A stretch of 64,000 nt of DNA from Paenibacillus oceani (GCF_014705615.1 NZ_JACXJA010000006.1:293277-357276), one strand, 5' to 3'; shown: positions 17,041 through 25,776, counted from the stretch's first letter. The notes: generated from the letters alone by a model not told the origin. Numbers and translations are program-made.

Positions 17041-18738
17041 TTATTCTCGGATTGTCGATAGGGATACTACGCGCTCCATTCCCGGTTCAAGGGGCAGCGT
17101 CAGCACCGCTACCGCTTCGGCCAGGTGAGCGGCACCGTCGGCAGCGTAAGGGTTGAACGGATAGGACGGCCAGTCAAGCCGGTAAGGCCCTTCGAGCTCG
17201 AGCAGCCACGACCCGTGGCGCAAGCTATGACCGCCCCGCTCTCCGGTCAGCTCCAAAGCTTGGTCGGTCAGCCTGATTTCCGCGCCGTCACCGCCTCTCA
17301 GCGGCTGATGGAGGTGCAGTTGGAGCGGGATATGGACGACCGCCGAGTCCGCTTCGTCCAGATCGGCGGCGAACGCAAGCTGAACGGACTTCTGCGTCAA
17401 CGTCTGCAGCCTTACGGTCAGCGTGCGCGGTCCGTAAACCAGCTTCGCCTCGCTCCTGTCCAGATCGACTTGTCCGGCATCCGGGACATAGTAATGCCCG
17501 CCGTCCGCCGTCTTCAGCTCGAACGTGCTCCATTCCGGTTGTTCCTTGGAGTTGCCGCCTCCCACGATCAAGCCCGCCTGCTCCTGCCAGACGCCGATGA
17601 AGCTTTGCCGGTCTTGTCCCCAGCGGGATTCCACTTTCTCGGCGGTGAAGGCGCTGAGTACAACATACCAGCCATTCCGCTTCACCATCATCGAGCGGGC
17701 CAGTTCTTCAGCAGCCGCAGGCTGTTCGAACAAGCTCGGTTGCTCGCCTGTCTCAGGTTCTACGTTCCAATGCTGCAGCAGATCAGCCAGATGGGCTCCC
17801 TTCCAGCGGATACCTCTTTGAATCGCAAGCCGGATCAAGCTTCTCGCATACCCCTCTCCGCAAGGCACGAGCGTAAAACCGACGAGCCCCATCGGACTCG
17901 GGTGGGCGTCATACTTCGTTCTCCCGTCCACCGTCTCGACTCTCGAGCCGTCGGGATACGTAAACCGTTCATGGAAGCGGAGCGCCTTTTCCAGAGCCGG
18001 CAGCACGTCGAGCCGTCCGCCGTGGCGATGGTACAAGCCGAGTGCGTGAATGTAGACAAGGTTGTACAGCGTCGTCGGTCCGTGATGCTCGGGCCAGAAG
18101 CCGTCTTCGTGCTGTTCGTTCAGCGTCAGCCGGATCATCTGCTCTCCCGTCTGCTTCCAATCCGGTCGAGCGAACAGTAACGCCGCGCGGTGCAGCGCCA
18201 TCGCGTTCCATGCCGGAATATTGTGCACGACCTGCCGGGCGGGATCGGCCGCCTGACGGGCGAGCAGCTCGCGCAGTTCGCGGTCGATGCCTTCGTAAGC
18301 GAGCAGCAGCCCTTCCTTCCAGCGGGCTTGGCGCGGCTCGTCCAGATCGGATTCGATCATCCGATACGTTTCCAGCCAGTGGTACATCGACCACGGCATA
18401 TAGATGGGCCCCCACTTTGAGCCGTCTACTTTGACGAATTCAACCTTGCCGTCGGGATATTGAAAATCCCTGAGCGCGTCGCCGGTCCGGCCGATTTTCT
18501 CCAGCAGTCCGGCGTCCCGGTACAGCCGGTTGCCCGAATAACCGGTCTTGTACAAGTAAGCCATGCCCAGCATGATGTCCTGGTTCGTAACCGCCCAGCC
18601 CTCGCCTTCCATAAATCGGCCCGTGGTCGGGTCGAACTTCGGAAACTCGTCGAGGATGTTTCCGGCAAACCAGTAGGACACGGCGGCAGACGTCATCCGA
18701 ACTTCCCCCGCTCCCGTCTGTCGGGTGTGATCTGTCAT
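17041..18738 (-). CDS. Large cytoplasmic protein, probable alpha-toroid glycan-active enzyme
   Basis: The 565-aa protein has no signal peptide. Residues about 10-330 are helix-rich with repeated aromatic/His/Asp segments (GMAYLYKTGYSG, DFQYPDGKVEFVKVDGS, IPAWNAMALHRAALLF, HEDGFWPEHHGPTTLYN). The C-terminal part is beta-rich. This layout recalls heparinase II/III and other (alpha/alpha)n-toroid lyases and hydrolases, but I do not recognise a named family. The start at 18738 follows AGAGGGAGG by 11-12 nt; longer in-frame extension upstream lacks support. As first gene of an uptake operon it may process the imported oligosaccharide. Confidence 0.6.
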   Translation of the reverse strand: MTDHTRQTGAGEVRMTSAAVSYWFAGNILDEFPKFDPTTGRFMEGEGWAVTNQDIMLGMAYLYKTGYSGNRLYRDAGLLEKIGRTGDALRDFQYPDGKVEFVKVDGSKWGPIYMPWSMYHWLETYRMIESDLDEPRQARWKEGLLLAYEGIDRELRELLARQAADPARQVVHNIPAWNAMALHRAALLFARPDWKQTGEQMIRLTLNEQHEDGFWPEHHGPTTLYNLVYIHALGLYHRHGGRLDVLPALEKALRFHERFTYPDGSRVETVDGRTKYDAHPSPMGLVGFTLVPCGEGYARSLIRLAIQRGIRWKGAHLADLLQHWNVEPETGEQPSLFEQPAAAEELARSMMVKRNGWYVVLSAFTAEKVESRWGQDRQSFIGVWQEQAGLIVGGGNSKEQPEWSTFELKTADGGHYYVPDAGQVDLDRSEAKLVYGPRTLTVRLQTLTQKSVQLAFAADLDEADSAVVHIPLQLHLHQPLRGGDGAEIRLTDQALELTGERGGHSLRHGSWLLELEGPYRLDWPSYPFNPYAADGAAHLAEAVAVLTLPLEPGMERVVSLSTIRE

Positions 18739-18856
18739 AGCGGATTGCAACCTCCCTCTGCAGTCGTTCTTGCTGCGGCTTCCTTTCGGCATCCCCATAA
18801 AACCACACTGCCGGTTTTAACCGCAATTATCTCTTCCGTTCGACATCCGAGCACAA

Positions 18857-18889
18857 GGATAAAAGCCCGAGGATACGGATAAAAGCCCG
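18857..18889. repeat. Short direct repeat in the 755-nt gap
   Basis: GGATAAAAGCCCG occurs twice, 20 nt apart (18857 and 18877), inside CGAGG...CCTCG symmetry. The surrounding gap (18739-19493) has no gene I can support; it also holds the modular repeat at 19195-19379 and a terminator. The role is unknown. Confidence 0.5.
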
Positions 18890-19194
18890 GAAAACCTCGA
18901 TAAATCGCGGAATGTGGAACGATTGCAGCAAGAAAAACCGTCCGGTCGGTCTTTTCTATATGCGAGCGGAGGAGCGCATGTTCACAATTGTCGTATTGGG
19001 GATAATCGGTTTTACCTAACCCTATCGAATCAGCATAAAGCACATGCCGCTATACTACGAGCGTCTGTTTATGAACGCCGTATTAGAACGGCTTTTGGTT
19101 TGGATCAAAGGGGGAGGGGCAAGCGATATCGTACTGATCGGCTAGGTTGGGAGCGGAGGAGCGGAAGCAGTGAACGGTGTATAAGAACTAAAAC

Positions 19195-19379
19195 TCTAAC
19201 GGACACAGCGGCCGTTTTTGTGGTAAATTTCGATCCATTTGATTTCAAACGGACATAGATGCAGCCAATTGACGAGAAGTGTCATTTTTGGAGGTGATTC
19301 GGAGTAAATAAGCGCCATGGTGACCGTTACATTTTAAAGACTGTTTTTTAGCAAAATAGCCTCCACCATGTCCGTTAGA
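19195..19379. repeat. Modular 25-nt palindromic intergenic repeat, locus 1
   Basis: Arms of 25 nt lie at 19195-19219 (TCTAACGG, 9 nt, CCGTTTTT), 19245-19269, 19307-19331 and 19355-19379 (ending CCGTTAGA). The first two are separated by a 25-nt module, the units by 37 nt. The outermost sequences ACTCTAACGGACA and TGTCCGTTAGAGT are perfect 13-bp inverted repeats. The inner arms are degraded. The geometry matches the loci at 32.5, 41.3 and 57.6 kb. Confidence 0.6.
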
Positions 19380-19393
19380 GTATGGTTTCTCAC

Positions 19394-19433
19394 AAAAAAA
19401 CAACCGGCAGGTTATTAACCCTGCCAGCTGTTT
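19394..19433 (-). terminator. Terminator of the AraC-type sensor gene
   Basis: On the minus strand AGCTGGCAGG, a short loop and CCTGCCGGTT are followed by GTTTTTTTG. It lies 60 nt after the stop of the sensor gene at 19494. Confidence 0.82.
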
Positions 19434-19493
19434 CAGTCGAACGAGAAGACAGATACAAACTATTCGTGAAGATGACTGCTTGCCTAAACCTTC

Positions 19494-21800
19494 TTACCCG
19501 GCGGAAGAATCGTCCCTGCCCGGAATGTCCCGATACTTTTTCCGGTATTGCCACGGAGATTCGCCCACCGTCTTCGTAAACATCCGCGTAAAATTATGCA
19601 CAGTCGTATACCTGAGCCGCTCCGTAATTTCCTTGATGGGGATATCGGTATGCAGCAGCCATTCCTTCGCCTTATTCAGCCTGTACTGAATGAGATATTG
19701 GCTAAAGTTCGTATCCAGCTCACTCTTTAACGCCCGGCCGATCTGACCGGTGGACGCCTGAAAATGATCGGCAACGCCTTGCAAAGACAAATCCTCGTCG
19801 TAATGCTCGTGAATATAAGCGACAACCTGATGGACCAGACGTTTCTGCTTGCCGATTTGCACCGTCTCGAGTTTATCGCGGATCGTGGCGAACACCGTCT
19901 CCCTCAACCAGCGCTCCACATCCTCCAGCGAGGAGAACGCGTACAGCGACTGATACAGGTCGAATTCGAAAAAGTGATCCAGCTCATAACCCAGCTCATG
20001 GATAAACCGGTCGATTTCCCCTATCAAATAAGCGAATACGGCCAGCGCCGTCTCTTTGTTCGGCACCGAAGCGGGCACGAGCCGCATCAGCTCGGTCAGC
20101 CGGTCCTCGGCTTGCGCGAAATCCCCTTGCGCTATGCTGTGCATAATCATTTTCTGGGATTCGATGAGCGGACGACCGGACGGCTTGACCGACGATACGA
20201 CGTCTTCCTGGGCGATCGTCACGTTGGGCCCCAGCAGCATCCGGTAGCCCATTAACGTTACGGCGTCCTCATAACCGTCAACCAGGCCGGTATAATTCTT
20301 TTTGGCCCCACTCATCGAAACCGATACGGTAAATTGGAAGTATTGCTTCACTTTACTGCGGATCTCATCGCACAATTCGCGAACTTTGCGGTCGGCTTCA
20401 TCCTTGAGAGAGTCCATTCCGATCATGACGGCAAACTGTCCCGACCGGGGAGCCACCGTTACGCTGGAGTAATGGTCGATAATAATTTCCTCGATCATTT
20501 TGCCGAGCGCATAAATGATCAGCGAACGATCCTTCTCCTTATACCTCATCTGAAACTGGTCGATCCGGTCGACCTCCACGATGCACACATAAAACCAGCT
20601 GCCCGCAAGTGGAAAGCCGTGTTCCTCCATATGCACCCGGAACTCCTTGTCTGTCATATCCCCTCTCAGCAGCCTGAGAAAAACGCCTTCCCGCCAGAAA
20701 GGAAGCTGCTCGCCAAGCCGGATCTGCAGCTGCCTGTTCGTCGCCATCATCTGCCGCATCGTCTGATCGAGCGTCTGGATCGCATCGCTTCTGCGGCCGG
20801 CCGGCTGCGGGCTGAACACGGACAGAAGGCGCTGGATCGGATCATACAGCCGGTTCGAGCCCACGTACGCCAACAAGATCCAGATGCCGGACAAGAGCGC
20901 GACCATTCCCCATGTCGCGTTTTCTATCCGATCCAGCTTCAGATTCAGCTCCGTCGTGGGCGTCATCGTCACATACGTCCAATTCGTAATCGAAGACCTC
21001 ATCGCCGACAGCTCATAGTCTTTGTCATTGAACCGGATCTGATCGGAGCTCTGGGAATGCTGCGACCAGTAATCATACAGCCTGACGGCACCCGCAAGAT
21101 CAGCTTCCGCTTCGTTCGCATTGCTGCCGGCGATCACATTGCCGCTCTCGTCGAAGATGAACAAGATCTTCTCTCCGATATTCAACTGTTTCAGAAACGC
21201 AGTCAGATTATCCAAATTGACATGGAGAAACAACGCTCCCACGCCGGGACTGCTCGTCGCCGGTATAGGCCGGACGATAAGGATTTCATTTTGATTCGGG
21301 TACGTATTCGGCGAGATGACGACAAAACCGTTGTACTTTAAAGGGCTGTTCAGCACGACTTCCCGGTATGGAAAAGCGGATAGGTCGATATAGCCGTAAC
21401 GATTGGAGTATACTTTGCCGAACTGGTTATAAACGATGGAGGCATCGAAGGCGATATCGGATAAATTGCGGAATTTCATAAGCGTGTCCATCATATCGAG
21501 CGACTCGACCAAATATTTGTCGATGGATACGCCGAGCCGCATAGACTGCTCGATCGTCGGATTGGAGGCGATCTCCAGCGACGATTTGCCCAAACTTTGC
21601 AGGAAGGCGTCGACATGCTGCTCGATCTGGTTGAGGATCATCTTATGGTTGCGGTCGACCTCTTCTTTGACGCTGCCCGACACCGTGTAGTAGGAAAACA
21701 AACCGAACAGCGGGATCGGCGCAATGCTCAGGATCATAACGACCGCAAGAAGCTTTCGTTTGAAGGTCAGACGCGCAGCGAGTTCTCGAAAGTACTTCAT
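19494..21800 (-). CDS. Membrane-bound AraC-family regulator with extracellular sensor
   Basis: The 768-aa one-component regulator is common in Paenibacillus next to carbohydrate operons. TM1 is at about 18-38, a Cache-like extracellular domain at about 40-290, TM2 at about 297-318 (GMVALLSGIWILLAYV), a cytoplasmic linker and a middle domain (about 385-600). An AraC DNA-binding domain occupies the last 100 residues (LSLQGVADHFQASTGQIGRAL; then IKEITERLRYTTVHNFTRMF). The ATG at 21800 directly follows GGAGGAGAGAGAGC. Its likely target is the downstream uptake operon on the same strand, but the 755-nt gap and a terminator show separate transcription. Confidence 0.9.
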   Translation of the reverse strand: MKYFRELAARLTFKRKLLAVVMILSIAPIPLFGLFSYYTVSGSVKEEVDRNHKMILNQIEQHVDAFLQSLGKSSLEIASNPTIEQSMRLGVSIDKYLVESLDMMDTLMKFRNLSDIAFDASIVYNQFGKVYSNRYGYIDLSAFPYREVVLNSPLKYNGFVVISPNTYPNQNEILIVRPIPATSSPGVGALFLHVNLDNLTAFLKQLNIGEKILFIFDESGNVIAGSNANEAEADLAGAVRLYDYWSQHSQSSDQIRFNDKDYELSAMRSSITNWTYVTMTPTTELNLKLDRIENATWGMVALLSGIWILLAYVGSNRLYDPIQRLLSVFSPQPAGRRSDAIQTLDQTMRQMMATNRQLQIRLGEQLPFWREGVFLRLLRGDMTDKEFRVHMEEHGFPLAGSWFYVCIVEVDRIDQFQMRYKEKDRSLIIYALGKMIEEIIIDHYSSVTVAPRSGQFAVMIGMDSLKDEADRKVRELCDEIRSKVKQYFQFTVSVSMSGAKKNYTGLVDGYEDAVTLMGYRMLLGPNVTIAQEDVVSSVKPSGRPLIESQKMIMHSIAQGDFAQAEDRLTELMRLVPASVPNKETALAVFAYLIGEIDRFIHELGYELDHFFEFDLYQSLYAFSSLEDVERWLRETVFATIRDKLETVQIGKQKRLVHQVVAYIHEHYDEDLSLQGVADHFQASTGQIGRALKSELDTNFSQYLIQYRLNKAKEWLLHTDIPIKEITERLRYTTVHNFTRMFTKTVGESPWQYRKKYRDIPGRDDSSAG

Positions 21801-21925
21801 GCTCTCTCTCCTCCGCATGCACTCGTATACAGGTCTTATACATTCTGTCATCGTTCCGTTGTGCTGTCAATGGGGCCCTCTTCTTCTGCAGGCTGCTTCC
21901 CGCTTCACCGTGCAAGCACAACGAA

Positions 21926-21949
21926 AAGGATGGAGATTTCTCCATCCTT
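21926..21949 (-). terminator. Terminator of the csoR-copZ transcript
   Basis: AAGGATGGAGA, two nt, TCTCCATCCTT is a perfect 11-bp stem. On the minus strand it is followed by TTCGTTG. It lies about 140 nt downstream of the copZ stop. Confidence 0.75.
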
Positions 21950-22088
21950 GCAGATTCGAACTATGCATCCTAATACAAAACAGCTTCCCAAAGCAGCCCC
22001 ATGCAATGGAGGAAACAAGGGGTCACCGTCTGATGGCTCCTATTCTGTACCCTTAGTATCCCACAGTTATGCCGCATTCATTCCACAA

Positions 22089-22289
22089 TTATACGACGTC
22101 GTAGCCTTGATCTTCGATCGTAGTCTTCACGGTGTCGAGCGACAGCTTCGACTCGTCGAACTGGACTGTTACCGATTTGCCGGCGAGATCCACCTTGGCG
22201 GTAGCTCCGATCGTTTTCATGGCGCCCTCTATCGAATTGACACAATGATTGCAGGACATTCCTTCGACTTGTAAAGTAACGTTTTGCAT
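22089..22289 (-). CDS. copZ: Copper chaperone CopZ
   Basis: The 66-aa cytosolic HMA-domain protein carries Cu(I) to a P-type ATPase. The metal site GMSCNHC is at residues 10-16, and the fold pattern beta-alpha-beta-beta-alpha-beta spans the entire protein, ending EDQGYDVV. It lies 24 nt downstream of csoR, and the CsoR-type operator upstream of csoR would control both. The CopA ATPase that usually follows is missing here, so the chaperone's partner must be encoded elsewhere. Confidence 0.95.
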   Translation of the reverse strand: MQNVTLQVEGMSCNHCVNSIEGAMKTIGATAKVDLAGKSVTVQFDESKLSLDTVKTTIEDQGYDVV

Positions 22290-22313
22290 GATGGATTCCT
22301 CCCGATTAGTAGT

Positions 22314-22652
22314 TTATTTCATCAGTTTATTAACAGTGACGAGCAACTCGTCAATAATATCCGGATCGCCGGCCTGGATTTTGTCGACGACACAGCTTTT
22401 CAGGTGTCCTTCGAGGAGCAGCTTGCCGACACTGCCAAGCGCCGACTGGATGGCCGAGATTTGATTCAGCACGTCATCGCAGTACGTATCTTTCTCGATC
22501 AGCCCTTTGACTCCGCGAATCTGCCCTTCGATCCGGTTCAGCCGGGTGATGAGGTTCGCTTTCATTTTATCCGAATGATGGCTTCTTCTCTCGCCGGCGG
22601 ATTCGTTCCCGCAATATCCCGTCTCGTGCTCAAGCGGATTCGTATGCTCCAT
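22314..22652 (-). CDS. csoR: CsoR-type copper-sensing repressor
   Basis: The 112-aa all-helical repressor of the CsoR/RcnR/CstR family releases DNA on metal binding. The Cu(I) ligand set is present as C58, H83 and C87 with the spacing of known CsoR (C-x24-H-x3-C; TYCDDV and GHLKSC). This favours copper over persulfide sensing. The N-terminal 30 residues hold extra His and one Cys. It is the first gene of csoR-copZ, and a near-perfect operator sits in its own promoter, so it should be autoregulated. Confidence 0.93.
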   Translation of the reverse strand: MEHTNPLEHETGYCGNESAGERRSHHSDKMKANLITRLNRIEGQIRGVKGLIEKDTYCDDVLNQISAIQSALGSVGKLLLEGHLKSCVVDKIQAGDPDIIDELLVTVNKLMK

Positions 22653-22673
22653 ATGGAATCACCTCACATGTTA

Positions 22674-22703
22674 AATATACAATACCCCCCGTGGGTATGT
22701 CAA
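22674..22703 (-). promoter_or_regulatory. csoR promoter with CsoR operator in the spacer
   Basis: On the minus strand TTGACA (22698-22703), an 18-nt spacer and TATATT (22674-22679) form a SigA promoter. The spacer contains ATACCC-N5-GGGTAT (22682-22698), the G-tract palindrome bound by CsoR-family repressors. Bound repressor would block polymerase directly. Confidence 0.88.
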
Positions 22704-22717
22704 GAATAATAATGAAA

Positions 22718-22743
22718 CGGCGACCGGGTTCACCGAATCGCCG
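22718..22743 (-). terminator. Terminator of the YceI-family gene
   Basis: On the minus strand CGGCGA, a 14-nt loop and TCGCCG are followed by TTTCATTATTATT. It separates this gene from the csoR promoter 15 nt away. Confidence 0.72.
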
Positions 22744-22765
22744 CTTGTTAGATAGCCTTCCCTTG

Positions 22766-23296
22766 TTACGCTTTTACGCCTTCGATATCGATCGAGATTT
22801 TGATATCGTCCCCGATCAGCACGCCGCCCGCTTCCAGTACGGCATTGTAAGTCAGGCCGTAATCGCTGCGCTTGATTTTGCCTTTGCCGCTGAAGCCTGC
22901 TTTCTCATTGCCCCAAGGGTCTTTGCCGGCTCCTTCGAACGTTACGAGGAACGTCTCTGGACGGGTAACGCCATGGATCGTCAAGTCGCCGGTAACGTCA
23001 TATTCGCCGTCGTCCTTCGCTGCGATGCCGGTCGACTTAAACGTAATGCTCGGATACTTCTCCGCGTCGAAGAAATCCGGGGAGCGCAGGTGCGCGTCGC
23101 GGTCTGCGTTGCGGGTGTCGATGCTGCTTACGTCCACTTTAAATTCGATGCTGGCTGTAGTAAGGTCTTGCGGGTCTGCTTCTACCGTCGCCTCAAATTT
23201 ATGGAATGAGCCTTTTACGTTGGCAATCATCATATGTTTAACCGAGAAGTCAATGCTGCTGTGAGTCGGGTCAATCGCCCAGTTCGTCTTCGACAT
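22766..23296 (-). CDS. YceI family protein
   Basis: The 176-aa lipocalin-like beta-barrel belongs to a family that binds polyisoprenoid or amide-type lipids. Signature segments are WAIDPTHSSIDFSVKHMMI (residues about 6-24), DARNAD-like IDTRNADRDAHLRSPDFFD, and LTIHGVTRPETF. There is no signal peptide, as usual for Gram-positive members. GGGGAGGA precedes the ATG at 23296. The gene is monocistronic with a clear SigA promoter and a 17-nt inverted repeat near the start of transcription that it shares with the catE promoter. Confidence 0.92.
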   Translation of the reverse strand: MSKTNWAIDPTHSSIDFSVKHMMIANVKGSFHKFEATVEADPQDLTTASIEFKVDVSSIDTRNADRDAHLRSPDFFDAEKYPSITFKSTGIAAKDDGEYDVTGDLTIHGVTRPETFLVTFEGAGKDPWGNEKAGFSGKGKIKRSDYGLTYNAVLEAGGVLIGDDIKISIDIEGVKA

Positions 23297-23341
23297 AATC
23301 AAAATCCTCCCCATATTGTTCATTGACTTATTAAAATTTAT

Positions 23342-23394
23342 TTACTTATGTTTCGTAACAATATTATCTTAAGTGAACTACTTCTCTTTGTCAA
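23342..23394 (-). promoter_or_regulatory. YceI gene promoter and TTAC-N9-GTAA operator
   Basis: TTGACA (23389-23394), 17 nt, TAAGAT (23366-23371) on the minus strand is close to SigA consensus. Just downstream, 23342-23358 reads TTAC, 9 nt, GTAA. The same 17-nt spacing of TTAC and GTAA overlaps the catE start site, suggesting one MarR/DUF24-type repressor for both. Confidence 0.75.
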
Positions 23395-23422
23395 CGGGAA
23401 CATGGCGAATATGTGGAAATAT

Positions 23423-24283
23423 TTACTCTCCGGCCGTCAATCTGATTCCGATGCCTGAAGGGTCCTTCAGCATCCAGCCTCCGTCGTGCTCCTGCACGGG
23501 TATCCCTGTGCTTCGTACTCGATTTATGGTCGCTTCGAGCTCTTGCCGATCCGGAATTACGACGTCGTAATACGACAATCCTACCGCATGATCGGGAGGC
23601 GTCGGTGCCCCTACACCGGCCCACACATTCAAGCCGATATGATGGTGATAACCGCCGGCCGAGACGAACAAGGCGGCATTTCCCATCCGGGCGACCAGAT
23701 CGAAGCCGAGCACTCCGCCGTAAAATTTCCACGTCCGGTTCAGATCGGAGACGTGCAGATGGATATGACCGATAGTCGTGTCGGGATGCAGCCCGGTCCA
23801 CGGCAGGTCGCCCGCCTGCATCAGCAAATCGTCCAGATCCAGGGGATCAACTGCCATTGCGATATCCCCGTTCGGGAGATGCTTCCACTCATCCCTCGGG
23901 CGGTCCGCATAAATTTCGATTCCGTTGCCGTCCGGATCGTCGAGATACAGCGCTTCGCTCACCAGATGATCGGATGAGCCGATGCGTATGCGGTGCTCCA
24001 CGAGCCGGCGCAGCGACAGCCCCAGCGACCGGCGATCCGGCACGAGAATGGCAAAATGGTACAGGCCGGATGTGGATCGCTTGGGCATCGCGAGCCCGCC
24101 GGCAATTTGCCGCAGCGTTAGGAGCGGCCGCTTGCCGTCAGCGGTCAGCTCGGCGACATCCGCTTCCTGCCGGAGTACTTTCAAGCCGATAACATCGCGA
24201 TAGAACGGAATAGAACGCTCCAGATCGGCTACTTTCAAATGGACGGTACCTATGGACGTGCCCGGATATATGCTGTGTGTCAT
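23423..24283 (-). CDS. catE: Catechol-2,3-dioxygenase-like VOC protein (CatE type)
   Basis: The 286-aa two-domain vicinal-oxygen-chelate protein closely resembles B. subtilis CatE as I remember it. It has AELTADGKRPLL, GLYHFAILVP, DHLVSEALYLDDPDGNGIEIYADRPR and IGHIHLHVSDL in the same order. The C-terminal domain provides the Fe(II) ligands, with candidates His in GHIHLHV and in YHHHIGLN. It would open the ring of catechols and detoxify quinone precursors. The gene is monocistronic with an operator overlapping the promoter. No CatR-like repressor is encoded nearby. Confidence 0.88.
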   Translation of the reverse strand: MTHSIYPGTSIGTVHLKVADLERSIPFYRDVIGLKVLRQEADVAELTADGKRPLLTLRQIAGGLAMPKRSTSGLYHFAILVPDRRSLGLSLRRLVEHRIRIGSSDHLVSEALYLDDPDGNGIEIYADRPRDEWKHLPNGDIAMAVDPLDLDDLLMQAGDLPWTGLHPDTTIGHIHLHVSDLNRTWKFYGGVLGFDLVARMGNAALFVSAGGYHHHIGLNVWAGVGAPTPPDHAVGLSYYDVVIPDRQELEATINRVRSTGIPVQEHDGGWMLKDPSGIGIRLTAGE

Positions 24284-24342
24284 CTTCGTTTCCTCGCCTT
24301 CGTATATGATTTCAGGTCTATTATTTATTCGGTGTTCATTAA

Positions 24343-24387
24343 TTACTTTTAGTAAGTAAGTGTATATTAGTAATTAACTTCTGTCAA
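24343..24387 (-). promoter_or_regulatory. catE promoter with palindromic operator
   Basis: TTGACA (24382-24387), 17 nt, TACACT (24359-24364) on the minus strand. The next 17 nt (24343-24359) read TTACTT, 5 nt, AAGTAA, covering the likely transcription start. This resembles operators of the YodB/CatR thiol-based repressors; that identity is inferred. Confidence 0.72.
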
Positions 24388-24431
24388 GCGAAACATTTTC
24401 TTTTACCTCGTCTGCTTCCGGAAACGCAGAA

Positions 24432-24462
24432 ACCTCCTGCCCACCAGGTGTGGGTAGGAGGT
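24432..24462 (-). terminator. Terminator after dsrE2
   Basis: On the minus strand ACCTCCTACCCAC and GTGGGCAGGAGGT pair with one mismatch around a 5-nt loop, followed by TTCTGCGTTT. It lies 26 nt after the dsrE2 stop. Confidence 0.8.
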
Positions 24463-24487
24463 CTGCCCGGTTTTCGCCAACTTTCGA

Positions 24488-24967
24488 TCAAATAAACAAA
24501 TTGACTTTAGCGTCGGACGCATCGCCTAAATAAGCTGCGACTCCCGCATACTCAATTTCGTCCATCAGCTCCTCTTTTTGCAAGCCGAGCAAATCCATCG
24601 TCATCGTGCAGGCAACCAGCTTCACCCCTTGTTCGCGGGCAAGCTCGATCAATTGCGGCAAAGAGAGCGCATTGTGCTTTTTCATCACATGTTTAATCAT
24701 CTTCGGGCCCATCCCGGCAAAGTTCATTTTGGACATCCCGAGCTTGTTCGCCCCACGTGGCATCATCGCTCCGAACACCCGCTCGAGCCAACCTTTCTTC
24801 ACCGGTACAGGCTGATCCTTCCGCAGCGTATTCAACCCCCAGAATGTGCAAAAGATCGTTACCTCGTGATCGTAAGCGGCCGCTCCGTTCGCAATAATAA
24901 AGGCGGCAATCGCCTTGTCCAGCTCCCCGCTGAACAGTACAATCGTCGTTTTCTCTTTTTGGCTCAT
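24488..24967 (-). CDS. DsrE2-type (DsrE/F-like) sulfur-carrier protein
   Basis: The 159-aa protein of the DsrE/DsrF/DrsH superfamily belongs to the DsrE2 subgroup that binds or moves sulfane sulfur. It has KTTIVLFSGELDKAIAAFIIANGAA at its start, VTIFCTFWGLNTL (Cys40), and VACTMTMDLLGL with Cys120 as the probable sulfur-carrying residue. KKGW...MPRGANKLGMSKMNF is usual for the subgroup. It starts 20 nt after the tauE gene and shares its promoter. Together they suggest handling of persulfide or thiosulfate-type sulfur and export of an oxidised product. Confidence 0.9.
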   Translation of the reverse strand: MSQKEKTTIVLFSGELDKAIAAFIIANGAAAYDHEVTIFCTFWGLNTLRKDQPVPVKKGWLERVFGAMMPRGANKLGMSKMNFAGMGPKMIKHVMKKHNALSLPQLIELAREQGVKLVACTMTMDLLGLQKEELMDEIEYAGVAAYLGDASDAKVNLFI

Positions 24968-24987
24968 AATTTATTATTCCCCTTTCG

Positions 24988-25776
24988 TTATCCCATCAAC
25001 AGATCCAGCCATATTTTTACGACCGTCGCCGTAATCAGTCCGGCCAATATCCACTGGAGCGCCTTCACGTTCATTTTCTTTCCCGCTTTCGCGCCAAGCG
25101 GAGAAGCGATGACGCTCGCGATCACCATCACCACGGACGGGATCAGCAGCATATGGCCGCCCATTAATTTCCCTGCCGTTGACCCGATCGAAGACAAAAA
25201 CGTAATGGCGAGGGACGAGGCGATCGCCACGCGGGTCGGAATTTTCAGCACTACCAGCATGATCGGCACCGTAATAAAAGCACCCGCCGCCCCTACGATC
25301 CCGGATAAAACTCCGACAACCGCAGCGGACCCGGAAGCGAGTATCGGATCAAACCGGATCTTCGAGTAATCGTCGACATCCTGCTGCTTTTTTGGCATAA
25401 ACATCATGACAGCCGCGACTAGCGCCATAACGGCGTACGTAACGTTAATAGCCGTATCCGGCAAAAATTTCGAGCCGTATCCTCCCAGAAAGCTGCCTGC
25501 GATAATCGGAATCCCCATATAAAGGACAAGCTTTTTGTTAATAAAGCCTCCCTTGCGGTAAGCGAGCATCCCCGACAATGTGGCGAAAAATACCTGAACG
25601 GCACTGACAGCCGATACCTCCTGAGCCGTCAAAGCGGCAAAACCGAGCGCCGGTGGAATATACAGCAGCATCGGATATTTGATGATCGAACCTCCAATGC
25701 CCACCATGCCCGAAATATATGACCCTATGAAGCCGATAAGAAATAAAGTTACGATCCAGCCGACTTGGACGTCCAT
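24988..25776 (-). CDS. TauE/SafE (TSUP) family sulfite/anion exporter
   Basis: The 262-aa polytopic membrane protein has about 7-8 helices with the two TSUP repeats. GMVGIGGSIIKYPMLLYI in the first helical pair and GIVGAAGAFITVPIMLV in the second half are the conserved glycine/proline signatures. Members export sulfite, thiosulfate or organosulfur anions. It is the first gene of tauE-dsrE2, and its promoter holds a perfect ATACCC-N4-GGGTAT site of the CsoR/CstR type, which points to regulation by reactive sulfur or copper. Confidence 0.9.
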   Translation of the reverse strand: MDVQVGWIVTLFLIGFIGSYISGMVGIGGSIIKYPMLLYIPPALGFAALTAQEVSAVSAVQVFFATLSGMLAYRKGGFINKKLVLYMGIPIIAGSFLGGYGSKFLPDTAINVTYAVMALVAAVMMFMPKKQQDVDDYSKIRFDPILASGSAAVVGVLSGIVGAAGAFITVPIMLVVLKIPTRVAIASSLAITFLSSIGSTAGKLMGGHMLLIPSVVMVIASVIASPLGAKAGKKMNVKALQWILAGLITATVVKIWLDLLMG

